This document shows, in pieces, positions 47,929 through 61,500 of a stretch of 64,000 nt of DNA. How positions within the stretch are numbered: position 1 is the first letter of the stretch; each line of letters opens with the position of its first letter. Under the pieces are notes generated by a model. It was not told the DNA's origin and searched no databases. It saw only the letters and a list, made by a program, of their open reading frames with translations. Origin of the DNA: Spisula solida (taxonomy: Eukaryota; Mollusca; Bivalvia; Venerida; Mactridae); contig OX365946.1 of NCBI GenBank assembly GCA_947247005.1, forward strand, positions 49,192,734 through 49,256,733, given 5' to 3'. Made by a program: the position numbers and the translations under genes.

Positions 47929-50339
47929 TATTCAGTTATTTTGAAATACCTTTGTGTCTGGTGAATAAGTGCATACACTACTATGATAGTGAGCTCAAGA
48001 AAACTCACTAAATATAAATTTTAAGTGTCATTGAAATAACAGATGAAGGTAAACGTTGTTCACTGCTCTCGCAACGTTTTACTCTGAAATAATCAACGCA
48101 CTATAATTATACATTTGGTTACGTATACTAATGTATATTAATAGCATATATCTAGTCTCCCAAATATAAAATGGGTATATATGAAGATCGAAAACAACTT
48201 TGGGTAGCTGACTGCACCTTTAGTTTATACTCAAGATATTACGTATACATGTACAAAATGTTACGACTCAGAGGGTAAATTATATCTATACATGTAAAGT
48301 GGTTTCTGTTATTTGTATACTACAATACGTTATGTGCACTTATCGCACTAAACGTAACCAACAACTGACGACATACTGGTCCAAGAACTATACAGAAATG
48401 TGTAACGGCTACCGTATGCCCTAATCGCCTATGAAAACACATGCTAAAACCGTTTTATAAACAACATTTTTCGCAATCATGTCTTGAAAGTTTATGCGTT
48501 ATTCCTGAGATGCTAATGCTGTAAAACTGTTTTTTAGTTGGCAACGTGTTTGGATAATTATCAATTATTTGTCTCTGAAATCAATAATACCAAAACGGTT
48601 TGAACTTCAATAATAAAAACAAACTGATTGTATTTCCAAATTAAGAATAATGACACTCTAATGCGTACAGTTGTCTTCGGTTCGAATCCATGCTTTTGCA
48701 AATCCATTTTCCTATTAAAAGTGACACCCTACCACAAGTCTATCATAACTATTGCTGTTTTTACTTGTCCTGTACTTTCTTTGATTTCTGTGCATGCTTG
48801 CAATCTTGAAAGCATTCTCCCAAATGATTGTCTGGAATGACGTTTTATGGCTCGCGCAGCAGTAATCGTAGTGAGCGTAATTTAATAAAATTTCATAAAC
48901 TCGAGAATCAATAACTTCTACTTGTTAATGCGTCGTGCACGACTGTTATTATGCAAATCTTTCTCACATTCCGTCCATTATTGTTCGTTGTCATGGTATT
49001 GTAGTCCCATGATTCAATGTTAATATCATATCGCATTGATAAAAATGTGTTCATTCACTGGTCGAACTTGAAATAAAATTGATGGCTTTTTAATAGTGGC
49101 AATGTAATGAGGATTAGGCTTTTTAATATTGACTCATAGAGAAATATGAAAATATATCAATATGTGAAGTGTAGTAAAACGCAACACCACGAGGGCCACG
49201 ATCGTCTTTAATAGATTGCTTGAGTACCACTACACTATTTTACTAACATTGCGTAAGTGTCTCTTAAATCTTAGTATGTGCATATTATTTCAATTACACG
49301 AATTCCCAAGTGCGCTTTTTTCTTAAGCTGGGAATATTGAACATTGAGCGTAGGTTGGGTCACAAGCACATATTCACACAAGTACAGTGGAAACACGTAT
49401 GGACAAGTACACGTAAATATCTAAGACGTTCTGATGCAATTAACATATTATTCCATGATTAAACATGCTGGGTTACTAATCACATATTTTTGTATAATTA
49501 TATATAAAATTTGTGACAGCAAAAATCAACGGCGCATGTCAATTCAATTTCTCCTCACTTGTTTACATTTACCTTTATTACAGTCGGTCTAAGTTATAGG
49601 CGTATCTTTACGCTTAGAATTACTATAGAAAATGTGAACACTATATATGGATTAGAACAAACTTGCAAGTTCTGGTGTAAAAACATACTTCGTGAGCAGC
49701 TGAAAAGTTACAGCTATACATATATTAACGTCATTTGTCATTCCAATCGGATTGGAGTATTTTATCATTAAAGGAAAGAGAAATGACATGTTGTGAGGAG
49801 TAAGTTATATATATTCTGACGGGCATTAACCACTACATTACCTAGGTATGATGCCACAGCTGCGGTTTATTTCCTTAGTGCAGTTTTATGACTGATAAGG
49901 ATAAGTGTCTTCACTAATATTAATAAGTTACAACAACAAGTCAATGTGATGACGTTAGCACTCCTATACCCTTGTGGCGATATATTCCATCAGGAATGGA
50001 ATGTCGAGAGTTGTTATTGCAAGTTGTAAGAACTTGCTTCACAACCGACCTTATCAAAATAGTAAAAACTATTGTCGCGCTAATGTTAGGAAACATTATT
50101 GTTTACCCTAATAATTATTGTTAACTATGCGTTTAGTAAAATGCGGTCCTCATGAAAGTAGTTAACATTTCTTGAAATTGACGAACGCATGCATGTCAAA
50201 ATAAATTATTTCCGTACGTGTATACCAAAACATGGGGAAAAGTAAGCCAATTTTCCAGCCATTGTGCTAATAAAATTGTTCAGTAAGCGGCAATTTCAAA
50301 TCTGATTATTTTAAAGTAAAAACAGTGGTTTAATAAGCG
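47929..50339. other. non-coding, no recognisable feature
   Basis: AT-rich DNA. Frames of up to 70 codons (48628, 49559) have no domain or splice context. Confidence 0.5.
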
Positions 50340-53300
50340 ACTAGTATCACGTTTATGTATTTCCACGTTTCCTCTATTCAAAACGTTAAAACGTATTTTC
50401 CGGGACCGGATCCGCATTCCTTAATTAGATTCCTTGTCATAATTAGTAGATATTGTGTAATATGGATCTCTACTCTGTGGGCGACGAGCGTTTGCCATTC
50501 AATGTATCCGGTTGTTATTCTCAATCTTTTTGATTACTGACACAGGGAACTAAATGCTTTTGTTAACAACAGACTGGACATGTACTGGCAAATATATTTC
50601 CTGAAATGAAATATAAAAATGTTCTGCATTTCTTACCAACCTGTACTAATTTGCTCTTCTGCGAGTGACTTACAACTTTGTTAGATGTACATGACCGTGT
50701 GCCATGCCATCGATGCACATCCATGTCCGAAACATATATAACATATATAATTCATATTTGCTGTGTTACAGTCCCCTCCGTTCGCTTTCAATGCGAGTTT
50801 TCTAACACAAATTGACCTGCTAGTACGCATGCGTGGACATTGCAGTAATTTGTAGACATGCGCAGTGATTGCATAAATAAATATGTGGTGGCATAATTTA
50901 AATTATATCGTTCAGTATAACAATTCGCCAAAATTCAGGGGACTGGATAAGCCAGTTCCATATGCTGAGCTACCCAAATGGATACGTAGTGTGTCAATCA
51001 AGGGAAGCTTCACCAATGCAATATGAAGTACATTAATCGTATGTTGCCAAATGGAATTGAACTACATATCTCCCGTTCCTAAAATAAAACGGCGCAATTG
51101 CAATGGAAGGGAAATGGTCAAATAGTTACATGTACCAGAGACCATGTTAACTATCAACCAAAATTCAATAACGCTTTCACTTTAACTGATTCAATATTTG
51201 TTTACTATCGTAGTCCTGTGTTTCCCTTTACTAAAACAAATTACACCGCCAGTCAATGTCCTGCCATGATGAGATTTGAACTTACAGAAAATGACTAATA
51301 CTGGGTCTTTAAGAGATTATATGGCATCATTATATAACAGAGTTATCACATATTATATCATGGTATTGTTATTACAATGGATTTATCTGCCTTAGGACGA
51401 AGTGATACAATGATGAAACATATACCACGGAAACTAAAACATGTAATTACCAGGGTCCATTCGGTCCAACATTGACTGATGTATTTCTGCAAAATACATT
51501 TCTGTACTTCTGTCTATTGTCAGTTCACTATCAATGTCATGTATCAGACAAAAGAAAACATTGTATACTGTACATGGCTGGATTTTCATTAAGGATACTA
51601 TTAGAGCATTCAAACAACGAACCATGTCTATGAACCATGAAATTGCGACAAACCCAATATCATCACCTGTCATGTCACATGTTAAAGTCGATTTATCTGC
51701 TGGTGCGATGTGTGTATACTGTTTCCGTTTGATATTGCTTAGTTGGTTGTCCTTGTGATATGTTGTTATATTTATTATTTGTTCTTGTCTGATGACTCTT
51801 GCTGCTTGTTTACGCCCTTCGTTCTCGACTGGTTCATGCATATGTTATATCTTTTTTACATTTTCCGCGTATTTATGGAATACCACTCCTATATTACATT
51901 TGTCACTTTGCAAATTATGCACATTTTCAAGGTTTGTCTAGAAGATATAAAGTTTTACATTCATTTTTTTCTGGGTTAATTAAATCTCGACGTATTATGC
52001 AACGAGTATGTTGTTGTTATATATTTCTGACTGTAGGCAATTGCATTTGGCTTCCAGCATTTACGTATGTACACTTGGGAGAGGTTCAATTAAATCTAAT
52101 ATGGTTATGTTTGATTCTGAAATATTTTGTTTTGATTAGTTTTATATTTTAATCAGCTTCGGGAAACCGAATATACTATCGTAACGTTGCAATATAAGAT
52201 AAGACTGTTTTGTTTTCATTGGTGCATGATTACATCAATTTAACCGTTTTTTATATACGAAAGGAACGATGTGAACATTAATTCTGCTTTAAATATCTCA
52301 CTTTGAGTAACAACTTGAAGGATAATATAATATTGGATTACCCTAGAAGTGCACATCCACGCTTTACGTACCTCAATAACCGGATTATGTTGCGTTTACA
52401 GTCAGCCACGATGCCCACGATGTCCACGATTCGACAATATCGTGGAGCTCCACGATTAATTGCATCAAATTTAATTTTACTACGCTTTGTTACGTTGTGT
52501 TACTACTGGTTGCGCTTTCTTACAATACCAACACGATTCATGTCAAGATCTGCCACGAATTACATCGCGTTCTCTTACGTTCTCTTACGACAACCACGAT
52601 ATGCTATCACGTTTTATTACGTTTTAATACGTTCTGTTAAGATCTCTTACGCTCTTCAAGTTATGCTGAGCTCTCCTACGATTAATGTCCGCGACTTGAC
52701 AAGATGATCACGTTTTGAGTACGATTGAATGTATAAATAGGATGGGAGATTGATCAATTCCACAATCTCCGACGATCCCCCACGCTCACCACGATACTTT
52801 CCAATCGTGGTCATCGTGGCTATCGTGGCTGACTGTAAACGCAGCATTACAAGTATTCTCAGGTGTACTACGTTCAATGTTAATTGTGTTAACGCAAACA
52901 TTCTACTTATAAAATGTTATAATGATCAAGACCAGTTTAAATGCATGTAAGGAATCAAACAATTTTACATCAGCTAATTGTATGGTTTGAACTATATTAG
53001 GTACACAGAAAGGTACATACTCAGTTTAATGTATCACGTTGGTCTTCCCAGCAAATGCATTAGGTTTATCTGTAGGAAAATAGGGATGTCAGTTTTGAGA
53101 TTTTCAGTACTACGACGCTAGAATACCCTGATAACTGCGATTTGTTCCAAGCAATGGCGGATATGTTTTACAATTTGAAGGAAATTAAATTAGAAGGCTG
53201 TTGTCAGGAATATGCACACAATCCTCCGTTACTGAGGTGATTCAGAAATACTGTAACGTAATTGAAGCTGTTGTAATACATGTACTAGACAAAATGCAAA

Positions 53301-54310
53301 TTGTGACCAAACGAGTTCAACTATTTATCAAACTCATTAGAACCCTTTAACGCGATTCACTGGTTTGCAAATCGTTATCCTGTGCTTCTGTTTACACCAC
53401 CAGTCAATGATCTGCCACGGGGAGACTTACAAGTACAGAAAATGACAAATATAGGGGCTTTAAGAGATTCATTGACATAATATTGGATGGGTTATCGTAT
53501 ATCATCTAGTGGTTTTGTAATACAATACATTCATCTGCCTGTAAACGAACTGATACAATGGAATCGTTAATGTTTATGGTGACACATCCGCTAGAAAATC
53601 ACCATGTTCCATTCTGTATAACATTGCCTAATGTATTTTTTGCAAATAATGCATTGTTATACTTCCGGCTATTGTCAGTTCACATTCAATGTCATTGATC
53701 ACAAAACCTATGTGTGCAATAAATATGGATGGTGTTCTATTCAAGAACATACAAACGACAATGTTTATGAATCATGAAATTGCGACATTGAAATTACGGC
53801 TTGCCCACAGTTATCACCGAACAGTATCATGCAATTTGTAGAATATTACGGGCATTGAACCAACGATATCATCAGACAATGTTTATAGCACGACAGGGTT
53901 ACAACTGAACGTTAAAGGGATAACGCAAAAAACGCCGTTTGTAAATGACAGTGCATGTGGAATTGCAAAATAATGCTTTACCTAATAGCAACCACTTACT
54001 TGGAAACGGACATTGGTAAAAATGATAATTAATTGTTGAACAACAGTACGATAATGTTGCAGTGCTATGTATCCTTGGTATTTTTTTCATTCGACACACA
54101 CGCCACAAAGTGCAACCCACTATCTTTGTAACCTTAATGAAGGTGACTGCTTTATTAACAAAAAGTCACTGCCTCGCGACGGAAACCTAGCTAATATTGA
54201 CATGTCGGCCAAAATATTCACCGTGGAGTTGTCACTACACAAGAATATAATTAAGTCTTTGTGTTTCCCTTACTGCCATTCTTTTTACTCTATTTCACCG
54301 ACGTTATTCG
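50340..54310 (+). repeat. duplicated block, copy 1
   Basis: The ordered blocks here recur in 58550-62960. ACGTATTTTCCGGGA.CGGAT is near 50392 and 58564. A 'gaaaatgac' unit (X) is at about 51070-51760 and 53380-53790. A 'gggaaaccg' unit is at 51980-52200. A 'cttcgtaaccttaatgaaggtgac' unit (Y) is at about 54090-54305. Similarity is patchy, with indels and a MITE inserted. Frames inside are not conserved between copies, so it is probably non-coding or long dead. Confidence 0.6.
52388..52846. mobile_element. 459-bp MITE rich in CACGAT words, TTA target duplication
   Basis: Terminal inverted repeats of about 60 bp start TG(T/C)TGCGTTTACAGTCAGCC and hold several CACGAT words. Both ends are flanked by TTA (52385-52387 and 52847-52849), a 3-bp duplication of the PIF/Harbinger type. 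The interior carries many TTACG and CACGAT words on one strand. The 134-codon + frame and 81-codon minus frame both read through the repeats (each has MLRLQSAT) and are artefacts. Confidence 0.8.
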
Positions 54311-54324
54311 CTATAGATATGAGC

Positions 54325-55545
54325 CAGTCTCCAGGAAAACCTGCTATTTTGACATTATGCAATTACTATTACGTAACAAGGTTTATATAAAGCTCTAAAA
54401 TGAGAACAAAATACATATGAGCCAGTCTCCAGGAAAACCTGCTATTTTGACAAAAATATTTATTTTGAGATTTTCCATAGCTTGAAAGAATAATCTTTAT
54501 GAAGCAAAATACAAAAGAAATTTTGTTAATATCTTGTTTTTTAAGGAAGTTACAGCTGTTTTTGTAGTTTCCCCTTTCGGAGCTTTTTTGTGTGACGTCG
54601 CAAACGTCATTCAAACGTTAATTGACGTAATTATAACACGTATTTCATAATTACACTATTTGATCAATTATTGACATGAATTGTTCAAAATGGTATCACA
54701 TTTTAGCAGTATCTTTTATTTTTTTAAATATTTACCAAAATCAAAATTGTTCGCATTCAGAGAAAGGCTACTATTGTTTTAAACAACTAACTTCTCGTTT
54801 TTCTCACTATGAGTACTTTTCCGAAATTGGTCACCATAGCAACGAAGTATGTGATTTCGACATAATTCATGGGAAAATTAAAAGCTAAGGTATAGTACTA
54901 TATGAGTAAACTTCAAAAATAGAATCAATAGTCATATGTATTTTTTCTTATCTTAGAGCTTTTACAAACCTTGTTACATAATGGTAATTACATAATGTCA
55001 TTATAGCAGGTTTTCCTGGAGACTGGCTCATATATATTGATCCTACTTTAAGTAAGTTACCATTATAGTACTATATCTCATCTTTGAAAATTTATTATGA
55101 ATTATATCGAAATCCCAAATTTCGTTGCTATGGTGACCAATTCTGGAAAAGTGCTCCGATTGAAAAAAAACGAAGCAGTAATAGCCTTTCTCTGAATGCA
55201 AACCATTATGATTTCAATGTACATTTAAACAAATCAAAACATAATTCTAAAACATGATACTGTTTTAAACAGTTTATGTCAAGAATTGATCAAATGTTGT
55301 AATTATGAAGTTATCGTTGCAGTAACGTCGACCAACGTTTCGATGACGTTTGCGTCGTCACACAAAGAGCACCAAATAGGGAATGTACAAAAACAGCTGT
55401 AACTTCCTTAAAACTCTAGATATTTACAAACTTTCTTTTGCATTTTGCTGCATTAACATATTCCTGAAAGACTATGGAAAATCTCAAAATCAATATTTTT
55501 GTCAAAATAGCAGGTTTTCCTGGAGACTGGCTCATATATATCTAC
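54325..55545. mobile_element. compound foldback element with interleaved arms
   Basis: The 30-bp end word (ATGAGCCAGTCTCCAGGAAA and onward) occurs four times: direct at 54325 and 54418, inverted at about 55008-55033 and 55513-55540. Arms of about 500 bp (54413-54934 and 55022-55545) pair at roughly three bases in four, sharing TCACCATAGCAACGAA and TTCAGAGAAAGGCTA. A second, shorter pair (54325-54412 and 54935-55035) interleaves with them instead of nesting. All four ends are one family. The 81-, 70- and 65-codon frames here are artefacts. Confidence 0.8.
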
Positions 55546-57500
55546 TACATGTATATATATATGCTAATATTTTGCATTGAAATGAACACATACAGTACAT
55601 TTCTTGCGACTATTATCTTGCTTATCCTTCGAACGTACTCATTGTGAGATAAGTAAAAGTAATGAATACTTTTTTTTCTTGTCTTGTTTTATTACAAGTT
55701 TTATCTTCTATAGGATTCTCTGAAACGAAAATTAGAGTTATCTCCAATTGAAATTATTGTAACTATGTGTATGTACTCAATATGAAGTATATAATTTCAG
55801 TTACACTTTCAAAATGTGTATTCACATTATGTTTGTCAATAAGTATATTGCAAGAACTGCCTAAAACTAGACTAAGATAAGGGGGACTTAGTGGATACAT
55901 ATCTTTCAAGAACACCGTTGGCGAGAAACATTATATTAATTTCCTTTCAGTTGTCTTAGTTTGAAAACATTCAGCAAGTGGATACAATTACAGAGCGAAA
56001 ACATAATAAACACTACACTCAATTACTGTCATCAATAATGATCTACTTATCCTAATCGTTGTTTAGTATCATGCCTTGTCAATGTAGTTTCTGACAGGAA
56101 TAAACACAAATGCAGTTTTTTGATAGTATTGATTAGTGATGCAAATATATGTACTTGTAAAATATAAGCATAAAGCTATTAATCATTTTCCATATGTATC
56201 TGGAATCTTTTACGACGTAATTTCCACAAAGAAATATAGTATTGGTCGTTAACACATTACATGTATCACTAAGACGGAATATGCTCTTTTATCATGCAAC
56301 TGCCATGGTAACTGCCTGATAACACATGACCTGAGAACATTATGTGTTCTCAGGTCAATAGGCTGCTAGAAGCCTGAGAACACTTTTTGGCTCCGCCCAC
56401 AAATCACGGACTATTTTCCCATTTCTCATTCCGTCTAAAATTGACCTACATATTATTGAAAACTACAAAAATATACATTTGATTGCTAATATTTATTCAT
56501 AGTTTAGATTTACAACCAACATCAGCAATATTTCTTCGCCAGGTAGGGCTACGCTAGTGTAAATGTTCTTGAATTCATACGGATCATCCACGGATCAATC
56601 GTTTGGGAAAGGCCCTGAAAAAAACAATAAACACACATAAATCCGCTGGCATAGGATCATCAAAGATAAATAAACATAAAAAGTATGCATAGCCAACGGT
56701 TCCACATCAAATACACTGGACATAATGCAATTTTGAACTCATTTGAAGACTCGATACGATGCGCATACAAAGTCATTGAAAATGAAAAAATCCGAAATTT
56801 TTGTCGAATCTTAAGACTAAGTGGGTCAGTTAAATCATTGTTACATTCAGTGTACATACGGTTTATACATAGGTAAACATAAAACAATATAATAGGCTCT
56901 TCAACAAGATCAATGTCTTACCATATTCTATTTCCATCGATTTTCCAAGCATTGAGGTCTCCCTAATGCCATTCTCCACCAACTAACTTGACTAAGACGA
57001 GTAAGCTTGTATTAACTGTTCATTCCTGAAGATATTACCCCCGTCCGGAATTCAATTTTGCACTGACAGTTACCACAAACAACCCAGTGTTTCACATGGT
57101 CCATGTTGATATTTATTCCAAGGCATTGTTAAGAATAACAGAAGAATTTATGACGTAGTAAACCACCTTGTTCACACACGTACGTCATTGATGATTCATC
57201 CAAAAAACTTCTAAATTCATGAGCGAAATTTTATTCTACTATTATGACACAATGTAGTTATTTGGTAATACCATTTACTAAAATGTCCCTTTCTGAATAT
57301 ATAATTGAAATATTTTATTGTTTAATATTTCTTCTGTTAAGCAGCGTAGAATTGAGAACTATTTTGTTTCGCAAAAGCACATTTAATTGTGTTAATCGGC
57401 GGGATTACTGGATCTACTAAAACCCACTTCTCGGTTGTAACTTTAAAAAATGAGAAATTACGCCCCTTACTTGTTCCGTGATACTGGTTGCATGATAAAT
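55546..57500. other. non-coding; one perfect palindrome
   Basis: No exon is supported. A perfect 11-bp inverted repeat with a 7-bp loop lies at 56328-56356 (GACCTGAGAAC...GTTCTCAGGTC). A related GCCTGAGAACAC follows at about 56372. Confidence 0.45.
56328..56356. repeat. perfect 11-bp inverted repeat
   Basis: GACCTGAGAAC (56328-56338) and GTTCTCAGGTC (56346-56356) surround ATTATGT. A third half-copy, CCTGAGAACAC, lies 16 bases further on. Confidence 0.6.
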
Positions 57501-57642
57501 AGAAACTCGGATCACTGTCCGGATCGAACAATGTTATCAGACTCGGCGATATCGCCCGGGGTGACTCGCCAAAGGCTCGCCACCCGGACGATATCACCTC
57601 GCCTGATAACATTGTTCTCACCGGACAATGACCCGAGTTTCT
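57501..57642. mobile_element. 142-bp near-loopless foldback element
   Basis: The ends AGAAACTCGG and CCGAGTTTCT enclose arms of about 70 bp sharing TGTCCGG, GAACAATGTTATCAG and GGCGATATCG(C/T)C. The centre (GACTCGCC-AAA-GGCTCGCC) leaves almost no loop. The block is much more GC-rich than its surroundings. Both overlapping frames are artefacts. Confidence 0.8.
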
Positions 57643-58549
57643 CTATATACATGTACTAAACGTAGCGGTCATTACTTGCCATAAAGTTGTATCAGGACTG
57701 TTAATTACGAGTCTATACATATTGATATGTATTATTTTAGTTTTTTATGATAGAATCAAATTGTTTTATACAGCATTAAGAAGGTTCATTGAAAGTTCAA
57801 AACCATAAGTGTATATAATAAAAACATATTGTGTTCAATGAACGGCAATGCCAATTTCTTGCAGTTTATCGCAGTATGTCAAATGGTGAAGACGGGTGAA
57901 GCACGTGTTAGTATTTGACTACAATTATGTCATCTCCTACTGAAATGACAATAAATTATGACTGATAAAACTTCCATTTTCTAATGTATGTACCTCCCTA
58001 TTACGTACATGTATCATCCGATGCCATGCATCAGGCAGTTGAGTATTCGCTAACCATAATTACTAGATAGCGGTTCAATACCCGAACATAATAGAACGTG
58101 CCTTGTAATGATTGAAACACTTAACCTTCCGATCCTGGTTGCATTAAAATACCAACATAACCGATTTAACACAATGCGTATTAAACCTTGTACGTACAGG
58201 TTAAATCGATTATCAGCAAAATATGCCAGCTATCGTGTTAATAAAGTGAAAGGCTCCGTATTAAATATAATAAATTTAAAAAAAAATTAAAAGTACGATG
58301 TACGTTCAACTTGAAGCTTATTGATATATAATTTGCCGGCTTGCTTGTTCATTGCCACATTTGCAAAATATAATGTCCAGTTAGGATAATATCACGGTTC
58401 ATGTATGTGTACACAAAATATAACAACTATTGTCGGAACAGGTACAGTATTTTAGTTTAGCAAAGAAATTATTTCTGTCTTGATAAGCCTTTATAAATAA
58501 TTGGCTTCACACAGTAATATTGAACTCGATCACTACGTCACTCCCTAAC
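57643..58549. other. non-coding, no recognisable feature
   Basis: AT-rich DNA; a 60-codon frame at 58108 is not distinguishable from chance. Confidence 0.5.
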
Positions 58550-61500
58550 TAGTCAGTACATGTAGCGTATTTTCCGGGAGCGGATTCACACTCACTTATT
58601 AAAAATTTTGTGATGCTCAGTCCAAATTGTTTAATTGTTAGCTGTTACAATTGTGAGGGTGGGCGACAAACACAAGTCATTCGATAAACATTTAGTACGA
58701 CGTTATTTTTCTACCCGTTGATTATTGAAACCGGAAACTACATACAAACATGTACATTGTAATTATGTTAAGTACGGAGTGGTAAAATATTTCCGGAATG
58801 TTGTTGAGGTGTTACTGGCATTAATTATCAGCCAATACCAATTGCTCTGTCGCGAGAACATGCCAACATTCTTATAGGTGGATGGTAACGTCAATGTTAG
58901 AGATACATATTGACTTTCCAAACTAGGAATGGAATCCGAATCCGCCATTTGACAATGCATCTAGCGATGCGGACGTTGTTACGGAGCAATTTGATATAAG
59001 TAAGAGCGTATAATACAGTCATGTATATAAAACAGAAGACTTGCAAAGTGATTTAATATAACATTAATCTAAAGACAACTGTGAAATTCTGAAATGATTC
59101 GTATAATTTTCCATTGAATTATGTCTAAATTATGTCTCAAGCTGCCCATGGGATAAAATTATATATAATGTTTGACGGATCTGGCAGTCACACTGGGTTG
59201 AAGTAATCGGTCGGAAATAGTGTATATGGCATTGGCTTATAAATTGGCTACATCCTGGACAAACGCCACCATCATGACGGTTAAAGTAAGACATATAGAC
59301 AATAGTTATTTATTTCAAAGTATGTGTCAATTAAATGTGTTGAACACAGCAGTAGGCTAATCATACAAAAAGAACACAGTTGTCTTTTCGATATAATAAA
59401 GGGGTGTTTAGATTTTTCAAATGCGGTAAAGAACATTCCCTGCGGGGCGGTACTGCATAGTCAATTTGCAATATATATACATATACATTATATATTCAAT
59501 CTCTTAAAGATGAAATTGGATATTCATTTTATGCTGAGTTGATTTAATCTAAATATATTATGCAAAGAGTCTGCGACGTTTTATATTTCTGTATGCAAGC
59601 AATTGCATTTATGATTGCCAGCAGTATTTTCATTTATGTTTGCACACTGGGGAGAGTCTCGGCTGGCTTTAATGTGGTAATGTTTGATTGTTAAATGTTT
59701 GGTTTGGTTAAGAAGGATTCTATATTCAGTATAGGGAAACCGGATCTACCATCGTAACTATGAATTATTAGATGAGTGTATTAATAGGTACATTGTATAT
59801 GTTAAACATCAAATAAGTTGGAATAGTGGATTTATTATATTATAATAATAGGTAACTGGTTAAAAACAGGCATAAAAGCGCAATCGAATGAGACCGGATG
59901 AGCTGGAAACGTTGAAGAAAGGGAAGCTATTTCAATACCACTTGAAGAACATTGTTAGCATTAAGCAGTGGATTGACAACCACGTGTAAGACTGTCATGG
60001 AATTGAATGTGGTACAAAACTACAGACAGTTTAAATTGTTAACATAATTCATCAACGTATCCAAATAATTAGAGATCTTCTACACGACTAATTATTATGT
60101 TAACGGTGGTAATCTTTTTGAATTTGAAAAAAACCCACAAAACACATTAAATGTCCCGCCAGGATGAGACTTGAGTGTACAGATAAATGACAAATACAGG
60201 GACTTTATGAGATTATATAAGAAGGTTTATCATATCGTGGTACAATGTATTCTTATGACAATATATTGATCTGCCTGAGAATGAAGTGATATAATGGAAG
60301 CGTCAATGTTCAATGTATATGTTGACATATTCACAAGGAAACCTAAAAACATGTAATCATCAAGGTCCCTTCTGTATATCATTGCCTAATGTCTGCACAT
60401 ACATGTGTACTATATTGTTATACTTTTGGCTACTGCCAGTCAACATTCAATGTCATTTATCACACATCCGATTGTGTACTGTACATGGCTGGATTTTCAT
60501 TTCAGAAAAACATTATAACATTCGAACAACAAACCATGTCTTTGAAAAATGAAAGTTTTGACCAAAATGATATATGGTATTTTGATGAGGAAATAATTAA
60601 ATTGATAGTGCATTTAAAACAACGATACCACCAAGAAACGTGTATATTTTATGTCTTTTTTTGTTTTTTTTTAGGTGGAGTGATTGTCTAGTATCCTCGT
60701 CAATTGGTGTGCCTGTGTCGAGGGCATCCCAGTACATGTATATTTTATGTTAGTAACTGAAGTTTTATCAGAGAACTAGCAAAGTCAGTTACATAGCATT
60801 GCGTGTACAATTACTGGAACGCATTTACTATAAGAAACCAGGGTATAGGCTGCACTTCGAATAATGACATATTAATTCGAACGAATGCTGGATAACTTTG
60901 CAGAACAGAAAAACGATAGCGTCGTAATAAACTACTAAATACTCTTGGATATGTATTGATTCGATACACACACACACACAACAAATTGAAACCCGCTTTC
61001 TTCGTAACCTTAATGAAAGTGACAGATTCTATTTAACAGAGATTTTTTGCTACGCGACAAAGACCTTGCTAATATAGACATGTCGGTCAAAACTAATTTC
61101 CGTGGAATTTAATTAAGTTCACATGTTTCCTTAATGCTGTGATTCCACGTTCCCCTATTTCACCTAATACTACTAATACTACATCCACGGTATTACTTGG
61201 ACAAGAAATAAACACAGACCATGTTGAATGTTGCATTCCATGTGCTATTACTTCATACGCCCTGAACATAAAAATTGTGTGACGAAAAGGAAGTTAATTG
61301 TGTATGATAACTACCCTACCTTCAAAAGTACTAATTTCTCGATAGTTAGTATAAGTTATTCCATTGCATAGACTTCTATTTGAATAATACGCTTGTGATT
61401 ATAAGTTTGATAATTATATTATTTTCTATAGTATTATTAAGACTTTAAGAAATATAATCGTAAATAACAACAGCCATGGCCACGTAAATATAAAGCTTGA

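Noticed and set aside
48675..48690. GGTTCGAATCC, a tRNA T-loop-like word
   Set aside because: No T-stem pairing, acceptor stem or A box is present around it.
51434..51841. Minus-strand 135-codon frame with an Ig-like string (LTCDMTGDDIGFVAISWF)
   Set aside because: It lies in repeat unit X. The sister copies have stops or unrelated residues here, there is no good acceptor or donor, and no closing D-x-G-x-Y-x-C motif.
52303..52707. 134-codon + strand frame
   Set aside because: It runs through the CACGAT-rich MITE; its MLRLQSAT string recurs on the other strand because of the inverted repeats.
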